Shown piece after piece: positions 7,322 through 15,383 of a stretch of 15,892 bases of DNA (position 1 is its first letter; each line of letters opens with the position of its first letter). Below the pieces are notes generated by a model. That model was not told the origin of the DNA, searched no databases, and worked only from the letters and a program-made list of their open reading frames with translations. Source of the DNA: Dehalococcoidales bacterium. Its GTDB lineage: Bacteria > Chloroflexota > Dehalococcoidia > Dehalococcoidales > UBA2162. The stretch is from contig CP070800.1 of the NCBI GenBank assembly GCA_020343555.1, forward strand, positions 373,094-388,985, written 5' to 3'. Made by a program: the position numbers and the translations under genes.

Positions 7322-8848
7322 ATGGCTGATACCACTCTCAATACGGAGAAAATTGTTTTAAAACGAGATGCGATCTCACGTGAAGTGCTAAATTTAGTGC
7401 CAGAGACTATCGCGAGAACGTATAACGTTTTCCCTTTAGAACTGAAAGGGAACGCCCTGAAGATAGCCATGGCGAATATTACCGACATTCATGCCCTAGA
7501 AGCAGTAGAAAGTCGGACAAAAATGCGTGTCGAGACGGTTGCTGCCACTCCTGATGACGTACTGGCGGCGATAGATTTTCATTATCAGACCTCATACGGC
7601 GAACTTGAAAAACACCTTTCTCTCCTTTCTTCATCTAACGGTGAAACTACTATTGAAGAAATTATGCCAGACACGGCTGTCGATGCTCCGATAGCAAAGG
7701 CACTCACTCTGATCATCGATGAAGCTATAAAAGCACGTGCTTCCGATATTCATATTCAACCTGAGGAAGATAGTTTGAGGATACGATATCGGATTGATGG
7801 AACACTCCACGAAAGGCATATCTTACCTTTACAGATCGCAGTTCCTCTGATTTCACGTATCAAAATTCTAGCAAAAATGAATATAGCTGATCACCACCGT
7901 CCACAGGACGGACAGCTATCAGTTAAACCCAAGGACCGTCCGGCAATTGATATACGTGTCGGTACTATACCAAATGTACATGGTGAAATGGCGGCTCTCC
8001 GACTTCTTGACAAATCAAAGGCGATAATGAAGCTTCCTCAACTGGGATTTCTTAGACAGAGTTATGAAAGATTCGAGGAAATGCTTAAGGTTCCCTATGG
8101 AATGTTACTTGTTACCGGACCTACCGGAGCCGGAAAAACAACTACGCTCTATGCATCTCTTAACAATCTTGACCGTACAGGAAGGAATATTCTTACTATC
8201 GAAGATCCCGTTGAGTACCGGTTCAAGAACATCAACCAGATCCAGGTAAATCCACGGGCAGGACTGACGTTTGCATCAGGGCTGAGATCCATACTCCGGC
8301 TTGATCCGGATATTATCCTGGTGGGAGAGATACGTGACGCAGAAACTGCAAATATCGCCGTACAATCAGCTCTTACCGGACACCTGGTTCTATCTTCTAT
8401 TCATGCGAATGATGCGGTTGGTGTGATCTCACGTCTTCTTGATCTGGATATCGAGCCATTCCTAATTGCATCCGCGCTTATAGGAGTAGTAGCTCAGAGG
8501 ATGGGAAGACGTGTATGCCCAGCTTGCTCTGAGATGATTGAAGTTCCGGTAATTGAGCAACATGCCTTCACTAAAGAAACAGGTGAAGAAAAAACACACT
8601 TTCTAACCGGGAAGGGATGTAAATCGTGTACCAATACCGGATTCCAGGGCAGAATTGGATTTTTCGAAATAATGAATATCAGTGATCGTATTAGGTCGAT
8701 GATACTCGAGGACGCAAATGCCGATCAAATACGCCACGTTGCAATACAGGAAGGTATGGTACCGCTGATAAAGGATGGAATGATGAAGGTTAAGCATAAT
8801 GTTACCACTCCCGCTGAAGTGCTGCGTAACGCGTATGTTAGTGATTAG
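7322..8848 (+). CDS. pilB: Type IV pilus extension ATPase PilB (GspE/PilB family)
   Basis: PilB is the cytoplasmic hexameric ATPase that powers pilin polymerisation through PilC. The 508-residue protein has one N-terminal MshEN/T2SSE_N-like domain (~20-90), Walker A GPTGAGKTTT at ~266-275, the Asp-box IEDPVE, Walker B DPDIILVGE at ~328-336, and the His-box LSSIHANDA. Near the C-terminus are the two CxxC pairs of the zinc-binding GspE/PilB subdomain (CPAC near 399 and CKSC near 433). It is somewhat shorter than the ~560-residue proteobacterial PilB, mainly at the N-terminus. The ATG at 7322 has GGGAG 12 nt upstream and is the first in-frame start after a stop. It is the first gene of the pilus operon. 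Confidence 0.93.
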   Translation: MADTTLNTEKIVLKRDAISREVLNLVPETIARTYNVFPLELKGNALKIAMANITDIHALEAVESRTKMRVETVAATPDDVLAAIDFHYQTSYGELEKHLSLLSSSNGETTIEEIMPDTAVDAPIAKALTLIIDEAIKARASDIHIQPEEDSLRIRYRIDGTLHERHILPLQIAVPLISRIKILAKMNIADHHRPQDGQLSVKPKDRPAIDIRVGTIPNVHGEMAALRLLDKSKAIMKLPQLGFLRQSYERFEEMLKVPYGMLLVTGPTGAGKTTTLYASLNNLDRTGRNILTIEDPVEYRFKNINQIQVNPRAGLTFASGLRSILRLDPDIILVGEIRDAETANIAVQSALTGHLVLSSIHANDAVGVISRLLDLDIEPFLIASALIGVVAQRMGRRVCPACSEMIEVPVIEQHAFTKETGEEKTHFLTGKGCKSCTNTGFQGRIGFFEIMNISDRIRSMILEDANADQIRHVAIQEGMVPLIKDGMMKVKHNVTTPAEVLRNAYVSD

Positions 8849-8896
8849 GGATTCATTTGGAGTTATATCGAGTAGTAAATCAGAGGTAGTAAAACG

Positions 8897-10105
8897 ATGA
8901 TTTATCAATACGTAGCCTATAATACAAAAGGTGAAGTGGTCAAAGGTAAACTAACAGCTGATGGAGATCAGGCTGCTAATGATCTGCTTGACTACGCCGG
9001 ATATAATGCTATTACTCTAAAACCATATACACCGTTTTTCACTACAGATTTTATTACAGACCAGTTTTCTCAGGTTAAACCGACGGATGTCATACTATTA
9101 TTCAGGCAACTTGCTATGCTTCTCGAGTCAGGTACTGATATAGCAGCTTCCCTCGATCTACTGCAGCAACAGGTATCCAGCGCCAGGTTAAGTAAAGTAC
9201 TGGCTGTAATAGTAAGTGATGTTCGTGAAGGTAGTCAACTCTCGGAAGGACTCGAGAAACACCCAAAAATATTCCCAGACGTGTATTGTAAAATGATCAG
9301 CGTCGGTGAACAGAGTGGCGATCTGGAGACAGTGTTAAGGCAAGTAGCCGATTATATGGAAAAATCAATAGTTACTGCCAAGCAGACAAAAGGAGCTCTG
9401 ATGATGCCGTGTATTACCGCTACAATAGCAGGCCTTGTCATACTCCTGATGATCATGTTTATCTTACCTTCTTTCAGCAAGATGTTTGACTCTATGGGTG
9501 TTGAACTGCCCGGTGCAGTGAAATTCCTAATCGATCTCGGTGTAGTATTAAAGGAAAACGTATTGATGATAATTGCAGGTGTGGCGATTGCCGGGGTTGC
9601 TGCCTGGGCGTATGTCAAAACTCCACGCGGCAGGTATAATCTCGATAAACTTATTCTCAAAATTCCTCTGGTAGGGCATATCCGGCACCTGAGTGAACTC
9701 GCGCGTTTTTGCAGAAGTATGGCATTACTGTTTAACTCCGGATTACCGCTTCCCGAGATTATGATGCTGGCCTCCAGGAGTAGTGGAAACAAAGTTATAT
9801 CTGAGGCTTTAATGGGAGTTCATGATGATATGGTTAAGGGTGAAGGGGTATCAGGTCCGATGGAAAAAAACAAGCTGTTTTTACCGATGCTTGTACAAAT
9901 GACCAAGGTTGGAGAAGAATCCGGCAGCCTCGATAAAACTCTTATCGCTGTGGCCAACAGTTTTGAAACCGAGGCAGAAGATAGAATGAAATCCGTAATC
10001 AGCCTCATTCAGCCGGCAATGACAGCGGTTATAGGTGGTGTTGTAGGTATGATAGCCGTGACATTGATGTCAGCGATGACCAAGATGTATGAGGGAATCG
10101 GCTAA
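8897..10105 (+). CDS. pilC: Type IV pilus inner-membrane platform protein PilC (GspF family)
   Basis: PilC is the polytopic membrane platform on which PilB and PilT act. The 402-residue protein has two T2SSF domains in the usual order, with the signatures LLFRQLAMLLESGTDIAASL (near 67) and ELARFCRSMALLFNSGLPLP in the second half. Three hydrophobic segments are visible, at about 165-193, 219-240 and 370-395, matching the usual three-helix topology with both domains in the cytoplasm. The conserved SVGEQSGDLE and KVGEESGSLDK motifs end each domain. The ATG at 8897 is preceded by AGAGGT. It follows pilB by 48 nt and precedes the pilin genes by 23 nt. Confidence 0.94.
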   Translation: MIYQYVAYNTKGEVVKGKLTADGDQAANDLLDYAGYNAITLKPYTPFFTTDFITDQFSQVKPTDVILLFRQLAMLLESGTDIAASLDLLQQQVSSARLSKVLAVIVSDVREGSQLSEGLEKHPKIFPDVYCKMISVGEQSGDLETVLRQVADYMEKSIVTAKQTKGALMMPCITATIAGLVILLMIMFILPSFSKMFDSMGVELPGAVKFLIDLGVVLKENVLMIIAGVAIAGVAAWAYVKTPRGRYNLDKLILKIPLVGHIRHLSELARFCRSMALLFNSGLPLPEIMMLASRSSGNKVISEALMGVHDDMVKGEGVSGPMEKNKLFLPMLVQMTKVGEESGSLDKTLIAVANSFETEAEDRMKSVISLIQPAMTAVIGGVVGMIAVTLMSAMTKMYEGIG

Positions 10106-10128
10106 ACCTGGTCGGGGGATGAACCGGT

Positions 10129-10521
10129 ATGACGCACAGGACTACTTCCAAAGCGAAGAATCAAAGAGGAATGACACTTATCGAAACAATTGTAGCAATT
10201 GCTATTATTGCGGCAATAAGTGTGGTATTTCTCGGCGGTCTGGTCGTCAGTTCAAAAGGAACTCTTGAGGCTGATGAACAGTCAACTGCGGAAAGTGTCG
10301 CCCGGTGTCAGATGGAATGGGTGCGAGGGCTGACATACGTTGATGAAGCCACAGAATATACTCCAGCCGATATGGATAATTTTGATGATTATGAGGGATA
10401 CTCTGCGAATATTACCGCCGAACCTCTCCATTCACCTGATGACGGAATACAAAAGATAATCATAACCGTTCTACACAATGGAGAATGGGTAATGTCTATC
10501 GAGGGATACAAGCGTCGATAA
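10129..10521 (+). CDS. Minor pilin-like protein, GspI/PilV type
   Basis: This 130-residue prepilin has a basic leader ending at Gly14, a cleavage site RG/MTLIE and Glu at mature position 5, followed by a ~22-residue hydrophobic helix (IVAIAIIAAISVVFLGGLVV). A prepilin peptidase would cut after Gly14 and methylate Met15. The short globular part contains ESVARCQMEWVRGLTY, which resembles the post-helix region of GspI/PilV proteins, so a minor pilin of the tip or priming complex fits better than the major subunit. GGGGGA lies 9 nt before the ATG. The stop codon is immediately followed by the ATG of the next pilin-like gene, so the two are probably translated together. Confidence 0.8.
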   Translation: MTHRTTSKAKNQRGMTLIETIVAIAIIAAISVVFLGGLVVSSKGTLEADEQSTAESVARCQMEWVRGLTYVDEATEYTPADMDNFDDYEGYSANITAEPLHSPDDGIQKIIITVLHNGEWVMSIEGYKRR

Positions 10522-11052
10522 ATGAAAAAGCAAGAGATTGGATATACTATCATCGAGTTACTGGTAGCCGTGTCAATCATGGCATTAGCCAGTGTAGCTG
10601 CAGGTATGGCGATGTACCAGGTCTTTGGTGGCACTGAAGATAATAACGACCAGATGAAGGCTTTGCATCAGGTACAGAATGCCGGATACTGGATAAGTCG
10701 TGATGCCCAGATGGCAATGAGTGTAAATGCTACTGTTGACCTTGCTTTCCCTGGATTCCTGCACATGGGGTGGACGGAATGGGACGACACAGGAACTCCA
10801 ACATACCATTTGACACATTATTCTCTGGAGAATGGATCCAACAACCTGTATTCTCTGAAACGAACGCATACGATTTCCGGAGGTTCTACAGAAGAGGTAA
10901 TGGTTGCCGATTATATCTTCTATCAACCTGGTACGGAGTATAGCAGTAATTCTTCATATAATAACCCGGTCATATCGGTTAATATCACTTCTATATTCGA
11001 TGCTATGAGAGAATCCAGGGAATACCGGATAATTCGTCGATCCGGTCTGTAA
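10522..11052 (+). CDS. Minor pilin-like protein, GspJ/PilW type
   Basis: This 176-residue prepilin has a short leader MKKQEIG and a processing site G7/YTIIE with Glu at mature position 5, then the hydrophobic helix LLVAVSIMALASVAAGMAMY. After the helix, HQVQNAGYWISRDAQMA resembles the conserved region of PilW/GspJ minor pilins. The globular part is rich in Ser, Thr, Asn and Tyr, consistent with a secreted beta-rich head. It starts at the base after the previous stop (TAAATG) with no spacer and is followed after 16 nt by the PilX-like gene. It probably forms part of the pilus-initiating tip complex. Confidence 0.8.
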   Translation: MKKQEIGYTIIELLVAVSIMALASVAAGMAMYQVFGGTEDNNDQMKALHQVQNAGYWISRDAQMAMSVNATVDLAFPGFLHMGWTEWDDTGTPTYHLTHYSLENGSNNLYSLKRTHTISGGSTEEVMVADYIFYQPGTEYSSNSSYNNPVISVNITSIFDAMRESREYRIIRRSGL

Positions 11053-11068
11053 GTAGGGGTACCGTAGG

Positions 11069-11923
11069 ATGATAACACGATTAAAAACAAATACTAGCAG
11101 TCAGAGGGGGATGGCTCTAATAATGGTACTCGCTCTCCTCGCGCTGGGAGGACTAACAATTGCAGGAAGCCTGAATTTATCAAGCACTATAATATACGAT
11201 AACAGGATTTCAGGCTATGCGATGGATTGTATGTACTCGGCAGGTGCCGGTGTAGAATACACGATCTGGGCATTAGAGAATAATGAAACGATCCCGGCGA
11301 ATTTATCCGATAATGTGAACGGGAAGACGATTACACTTGATATTGAGGACAAAGGTATATTCAAGTTATATTGTGGTGACCTGATCTATGTAGATGATCT
11401 TCCTCCGCACTATGACTGGTTAACAACTAACGGATCGGCGGTATGTGACGGAGGTACCTGTAACTACACCATAACGATCAACTACAATGGTGATTCCCAA
11501 CAAAGAAAAATAACCGAGGTAGGAATGAAACTACCGGATGGTTATGATTACGTTGATAATTCATCGTCTCTTTTTCCTGATAATATAACTTTCGATGACC
11601 CGGATGAGTCTGGTGAGGGTTCGGCAGGTAAGTGGATCAGATGGCTCTGGAACCCGGGAAATGGACCCGTGATATCAGATGTTATCCCATCGGTAAACCA
11701 AACATTCATGATTGCAGGCGCAGGGGGATTTGACGACGATGACCATTACACATGGATGCAAATACAAAGTGTTGATATCGGGGTTGTTGGAGAAATTACC
11801 GGCGAGAGGCACACTATTACAAGCACTGCTATTGGACCAGAGACAGTAGACAGTGTAGTTGAAGCTGATGTCATCATCGTTGGTGGATCAGTATATGTAA
11901 TGTCATGGCAGATATTAGATTAA
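11069..11923 (+). CDS. PilX/GspK-like pilus assembly protein
   Basis: This 284-residue protein begins with a basic leader and a prepilin-like site SQRG14/MALIM, followed by the helix VLALLALGGLTIAGSLNLSS. Mature position 5 is Met, not Glu. Loss of Glu5 is typical of GspK/PilX-class tip pilins. The text after the helix (ISGYAMDCMYSAGAGVEYTIWAL) matches the PilX N-terminal pattern of a residue run ending in A-AG-E. The large extracellular head contains Cys in YCGD and CDGGTC that could form disulfides, and acidic runs such as GFDDDDHY that might bind calcium (speculative). It ends 25 nt before the PilO-like start. Confidence 0.75.
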   Translation: MITRLKTNTSSQRGMALIMVLALLALGGLTIAGSLNLSSTIIYDNRISGYAMDCMYSAGAGVEYTIWALENNETIPANLSDNVNGKTITLDIEDKGIFKLYCGDLIYVDDLPPHYDWLTTNGSAVCDGGTCNYTITINYNGDSQQRKITEVGMKLPDGYDYVDNSSSLFPDNITFDDPDESGEGSAGKWIRWLWNPGNGPVISDVIPSVNQTFMIAGAGGFDDDDHYTWMQIQSVDIGVVGEITGERHTITSTAIGPETVDSVVEADVIIVGGSVYVMSWQILD

Positions 11924-11948
11924 TAGACATAGCTTGAGGGGTGGTCAA

Positions 11949-12506
11949 TTGAAAATAAGTAAAAAAGCATTGAAATATCTCGGTATCGGCGTTTATGTCA
12001 TCGCGCTGGCAGTTTCCGGCTACATGCTGTTCGGAAAACTCGATGAACAAAGTAAGGTGGAGGAAGAGCTGACATTAGCCAAAGACAAACTCGAGATGAC
12101 AGACGCAGAAAGGCTATCCGGTCAGATAGCTGAACTGGAAGTTCAACTTGCCCAGATTACCTCAGAGTCGGAAATTTTGAGAGATATGATGTCAGAGGAG
12201 AAATCCCAGGTTGTTGCCAGCACCATAACGTTTGAGGTTGCAGGAAAGAACTATGTTGAAGTGTTAGATCTCAACTCAAAGAGTTCATTTTCAGAAGTGC
12301 TGGAAAACTTACCGTGTGACATTGTACCAATTGAGGCAATTGTCGAAGGTAATGTCGAGGATATCGTCAATTTCGTAATACAGTTGAATACAACTATCAC
12401 CACAGGAGTGATAAAGTCGGTAAATCTGAATATTCCGGAAGTTGGTACCGGAGTAAAACCGACGGCAACCATTTCGTTGCTGATTTACAATTATCAGGAT
12501 TATTAG
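11949..12506 (+). CDS. PilO-like inner-membrane pilus assembly protein
   Basis: This 185-residue bitopic protein has a short basic cytoplasmic tail, one membrane helix at ~8-28 (LGIGVYVIALAVSGYMLFG), a charged coiled coil at ~29-75, and a small C-terminal alpha/beta domain ending in ATISLLIYNYQDY. This is the PilO architecture, and its place just before the PilM-PilN fusion supports it; sequence identity alone is weak. PilO pairs with PilN to align the pilus machine. I chose TTG 11949 as the start because GAGGGG lies 7 nt upstream (11936-11941); a TTG at 11934 would put that ribosome binding site inside the gene. The stop is 2 nt before the next ATG, so translation is coupled. Confidence 0.72.
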   Translation: MKISKKALKYLGIGVYVIALAVSGYMLFGKLDEQSKVEEELTLAKDKLEMTDAERLSGQIAELEVQLAQITSESEILRDMMSEEKSQVVASTITFEVAGKNYVEVLDLNSKSSFSEVLENLPCDIVPIEAIVEGNVEDIVNFVIQLNTTITTGVIKSVNLNIPEVGTGVKPTATISLLIYNYQDY

Positions 12507-12508
12507 TT

Positions 12509-14224
12509 ATGGCAAATCAAATAGTAACAATTTACGTATCAGATACCGTTCTGCGAACGATGGTAAGTGACGGCAAGCAGATCCTGGAATGGGCTGAAAT
12601 GCAACTCGAGCCGGGACTGATCGAGAATAATTCCATCGTTGAGGAAGAAGCGGTAGCTGAAAAATTAAAACAGTTGCTTGGTATTCAGTCGGTTAAAGCC
12701 AGGAAAGTTTTCCTTGCTATCAATGGCATCAGATGCTTGACACGTCCAGTGCTTCTTCCGCAACTTCCACAGGAAATACTGGATGAAGCTGTCAGGCGTG
12801 AAGCAGCAAGACTACTTCCGATCCCTCTTGAAGAACTCTACCTATCGTGGCAGACGATACCGGGCCCTGAAGATAAAACGAATGTTTTTCTTACGGCCAT
12901 CCCAAGAGGTATTGTTGATCCACTGATGAAGGTGATGGATCAGGCTGGTCTGAATCCTGTATTTATGGATATTAAACCTCTACTTCTTGCCAGAATGACC
13001 GAAGAAGAAACTACCATATTAGTTGATGTTCAAGGGCCGGATTTCGATATCGTTGCTATGATGTACGGAATACCCCAGCCGATACGCTCAATTCCTTTCC
13101 CCGGTGACAACATGTCCTGGGAGGACAAGCTTCCGATAATTAAGGATGAACTTGATAGAACCATAACATTCTACAATACGAATAATCCTGAAACTCCAAT
13201 TGAAAGCACTGTCCCGGTATACCTATCCGGACAACTGGGTGATGAAGTTGAATTCAGTCGTTTGCTGTCAGAAGAAACACAACGTAAGGTAGTGCTGATC
13301 CCTTCACCGATTGAGACTCCGGAAGGTTTCGACTCATCCGTATATATGGCAAATATCAGCCTGCTACAACAATCGATTTCTTCTGGCAAGAATGAGGGGA
13401 CTTCCCTAGTGAATCTGAATAACCTTCCGGCGGTATACAGGCCACAACATATTTCAACTACCGGTATATTAAAAACGCTGGGTGTTGTTGTTGCTTTAGC
13501 TGTCCTCGCAGCGGTGATTATACTTATACAGAGTACGTCTGCCGGTATTAATAACAAACAGGAAAGCCTGGTATCCACTAACGCGCTCCTTCAAACGAGC
13601 CAGTTGGAAGCCTCAAGGTTTAATACCAGGATCAGTGAACTTACTGAAGATATTGAAAGGCTTCAAGCGATACAGCAGGATTTTACTGCTGCACTGAGTG
13701 TGATAGAAATGCAGAGTATAGGGATGAACAGCGATATTGAAGTAACGATGGAGAAAACACCAACCAGCGTTAGGTTGACTGGAGTAACACATCAAGATGA
13801 GATACTGACCATATCCGGTATCGCACCCAGTGAAAAAACGGTGCTAAATTATATGCTAGCCCTCGAGAGTACGGGAAGGTTTGCCGGCGATCTTACGGCT
13901 GATACGGAAATTCTTGAAGACGGATCGATGTCTTTCACTCTGGTTGGAAGCCTTTTGGCAAACATAGTGAATTTGGAAGTAATTCTCGGTAATCTTCCGG
14001 TTGAGATAACACTGAACTCTGTCAGTACTGACACTAATCTCGGGACAATCACTCTGCATGGAATAGCCCCTGATGAAGAAATACTTCTGGTATATCTGAA
14101 TAAACTTGATAGTAGCGGTATATTCGGCGAGATAACGATATCCAATATCACCAAACTGGAAACCGGTGAACGAGATTTCTCAATCGTAATCATGACTGGT
14201 GAAACCGAAACTGTGGGAGAATAA
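12509..14224 (+). CDS. PilM-PilN fusion protein
   Basis: This 571-residue protein joins two normally separate pilus proteins. Residues 1-~290 resemble PilM, the actin-like cytoplasmic ring protein: ILDEAVRREAARLLPIPLEE, LTAIPRGIVDPLMKVMDQAGL with VFMDIKPLLLAR, and IIKDELDRTITFYN all match the family pattern. Residues 301-312 (VNLNNLPAVYRP) resemble the INLLP motif by which PilN docks on PilM. A membrane helix (~320-341), a coiled coil (~345-395) and two related alpha/beta domains (421-482 and 500-564) follow, as in PilN but with the last domain doubled. The nucleotide-binding signatures look degenerate: DxG/S is replaced near 8-14 by IYVSDTV and near 172-177 by VDVQGP. Its ATG is 2 nt after the PilO stop. 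Confidence 0.8.
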   Translation: MANQIVTIYVSDTVLRTMVSDGKQILEWAEMQLEPGLIENNSIVEEEAVAEKLKQLLGIQSVKARKVFLAINGIRCLTRPVLLPQLPQEILDEAVRREAARLLPIPLEELYLSWQTIPGPEDKTNVFLTAIPRGIVDPLMKVMDQAGLNPVFMDIKPLLLARMTEEETTILVDVQGPDFDIVAMMYGIPQPIRSIPFPGDNMSWEDKLPIIKDELDRTITFYNTNNPETPIESTVPVYLSGQLGDEVEFSRLLSEETQRKVVLIPSPIETPEGFDSSVYMANISLLQQSISSGKNEGTSLVNLNNLPAVYRPQHISTTGILKTLGVVVALAVLAAVIILIQSTSAGINNKQESLVSTNALLQTSQLEASRFNTRISELTEDIERLQAIQQDFTAALSVIEMQSIGMNSDIEVTMEKTPTSVRLTGVTHQDEILTISGIAPSEKTVLNYMLALESTGRFAGDLTADTEILEDGSMSFTLVGSLLANIVNLEVILGNLPVEITLNSVSTDTNLGTITLHGIAPDEEILLVYLNKLDSSGIFGEITISNITKLETGERDFSIVIMTGETETVGE

Positions 14225-14228
14225 TTCG

Positions 14229-15302
14229 ATGGATATTCTGGACATGGTCCGTCTGGCATCGGAAAAAGGCGCTTCTGATATGCACTTAGTTGCTGACGAA
14301 CCTTTACTCTTGAGGATCAATGGAATGATGGAAGTAGTAGAATCAGTACTACCTCTGACTGCCTCGGATATAGACAACTGCCTGAATCAGGTTGCTACCG
14401 AAGAACAAAGAGCTGCATTCGACCGAAATTATGAGCTTGATATTGGTTTCGGAGTACGCGGCGTTGGAAGAATAAGGTGTAACGCAGCCAGGCAGCGTGG
14501 TTCTACCAGCATGGTTATGCGATTGCTGCCATCAATAGTACCTTCCATTGAGGAGTTAGGACTGCCTGAAATCTGTAAGCACCTGGTAACACGCCCTCGA
14601 GGTATGGTAATTATCAGCGGACCTACCGGCAGTGGTAAGTCCATGACCCTTAGTTCAATGATAAGTTATCTCAATCGAAACAATAGCCGCAGGGTGATTA
14701 CGATCGAGGATCCCATAGAGTTTGTCTATAAAAACGAGAAATGTGTCATTACTCAAAGAGAATTAGGGAATGATACTAAATCGTTTGGTGAAGCGCTTCG
14801 TCGTATATTAAGGCAGAATCCGGATGTAATCCTCGTCGGTGAAATGAGGGACCAGGAGACCGCAGCTGCTGCTATAACCATTGCCGAAACCGGGCACCTG
14901 ATTCTCACCACCGGTCATGCTCCAAGTGCTTCTCAAGCTATTGAGCGTGTTATCGACATGTTTCCTCCTTACGAACGCCCGAACGTACAATCACGCCTAG
15001 CATCTCTTATCAATGGCATCCTGTGCCAGGCTCTTATTCCTACTGCTGACGGCAGCGGCCGAGTACCGGCAGTCGAGATTATGCTGGCGAATGCTGCAGT
15101 AAGAGCCAATATCAGAGATGGTAAGATATACCAGCTGCCTAACACAATACTAACAAATTCTCGCCAGGGGATGATTCTCTTTGACACTGCCCTGGTAAAT
15201 CTGTATAAAAGCGGTACCATCACCCGTGAATCAGTGCTGGCCTTTTGTAATGACCCGGATGAGATACAAAAGCATATAGGTACCGGGAGTTTTGTCCAAT
15301 AA
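14229..15302 (+). CDS. pilT: Type IV pilus retraction ATPase PilT
   Basis: PilT is the hexameric ATPase that depolymerises the pilus. The 357-residue protein has Walker A GPTGSGKSMT at 131-140, Asp-box IEDPIEF at 159-165, QRELG at 176-180, Walker B NPDVILVGE at 197-205, and the PilT-specific C-terminal AVRANIRDGKIYQL at 290-303, matching the AIRNLIREGK signature. The His-box reads TTGHAPSASQ around His230 instead of the usual TLHTNSA. I used ATG 14229 (GGGAG 9 nt upstream) and not 14199, because the latter lies inside the upstream gene and adds ten atypical residues. It starts 4 nt after the PilM-PilN stop. Having both PilB and PilT in one locus implies a retractable filament. Confidence 0.93.
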   Translation: MDILDMVRLASEKGASDMHLVADEPLLLRINGMMEVVESVLPLTASDIDNCLNQVATEEQRAAFDRNYELDIGFGVRGVGRIRCNAARQRGSTSMVMRLLPSIVPSIEELGLPEICKHLVTRPRGMVIISGPTGSGKSMTLSSMISYLNRNNSRRVITIEDPIEFVYKNEKCVITQRELGNDTKSFGEALRRILRQNPDVILVGEMRDQETAAAAITIAETGHLILTTGHAPSASQAIERVIDMFPPYERPNVQSRLASLINGILCQALIPTADGSGRVPAVEIMLANAAVRANIRDGKIYQLPNTILTNSRQGMILFDTALVNLYKSGTITRESVLAFCNDPDEIQKHIGTGSFVQ

Positions 15303-15317
15303 GTTCTACTAGAAAGG

Positions 15318-15383
15318 ATGATCGAGTTGTCTTTGCCAAAACCTACCAGGCAGCCGATAAAACTGAACAACTGCCATGAATGA
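15318..15383 (+). CDS. Short upstream reading frame before the GAF gene
   Basis: ATG 15318 opens a 21-codon frame (MIELSLPKPTRQPIKLNNCHE) that ends at TGA 15381-15383 and overlaps the GAF gene start at 15376 by 8 nt. AGAAAGG abuts the ATG, so a TTG at 15327 with better spacing may be the real start. Its overlap suggests either a coupling leader peptide or the original N-terminus of the GAF protein separated by a frameshift. Nothing in the peptide is recognisable. Confidence 0.3.
   Translation: MIELSLPKPTRQPIKLNNCHE

Noticed and set aside
7246..7488. An 80-codon minus-strand frame across the pilB start
   Set aside because: Mostly antisense to the pilB N-terminal domain; no family resemblance and no supporting start signals.
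14199..14228. Upstream ATG for pilT inside the PilM-PilN gene
   Set aside because: It adds ten residues not typical of PilT and lacks a placed ribosome binding site, while ATG 14229 has GGGAG at 9 nt and begins at the usual PilT position.
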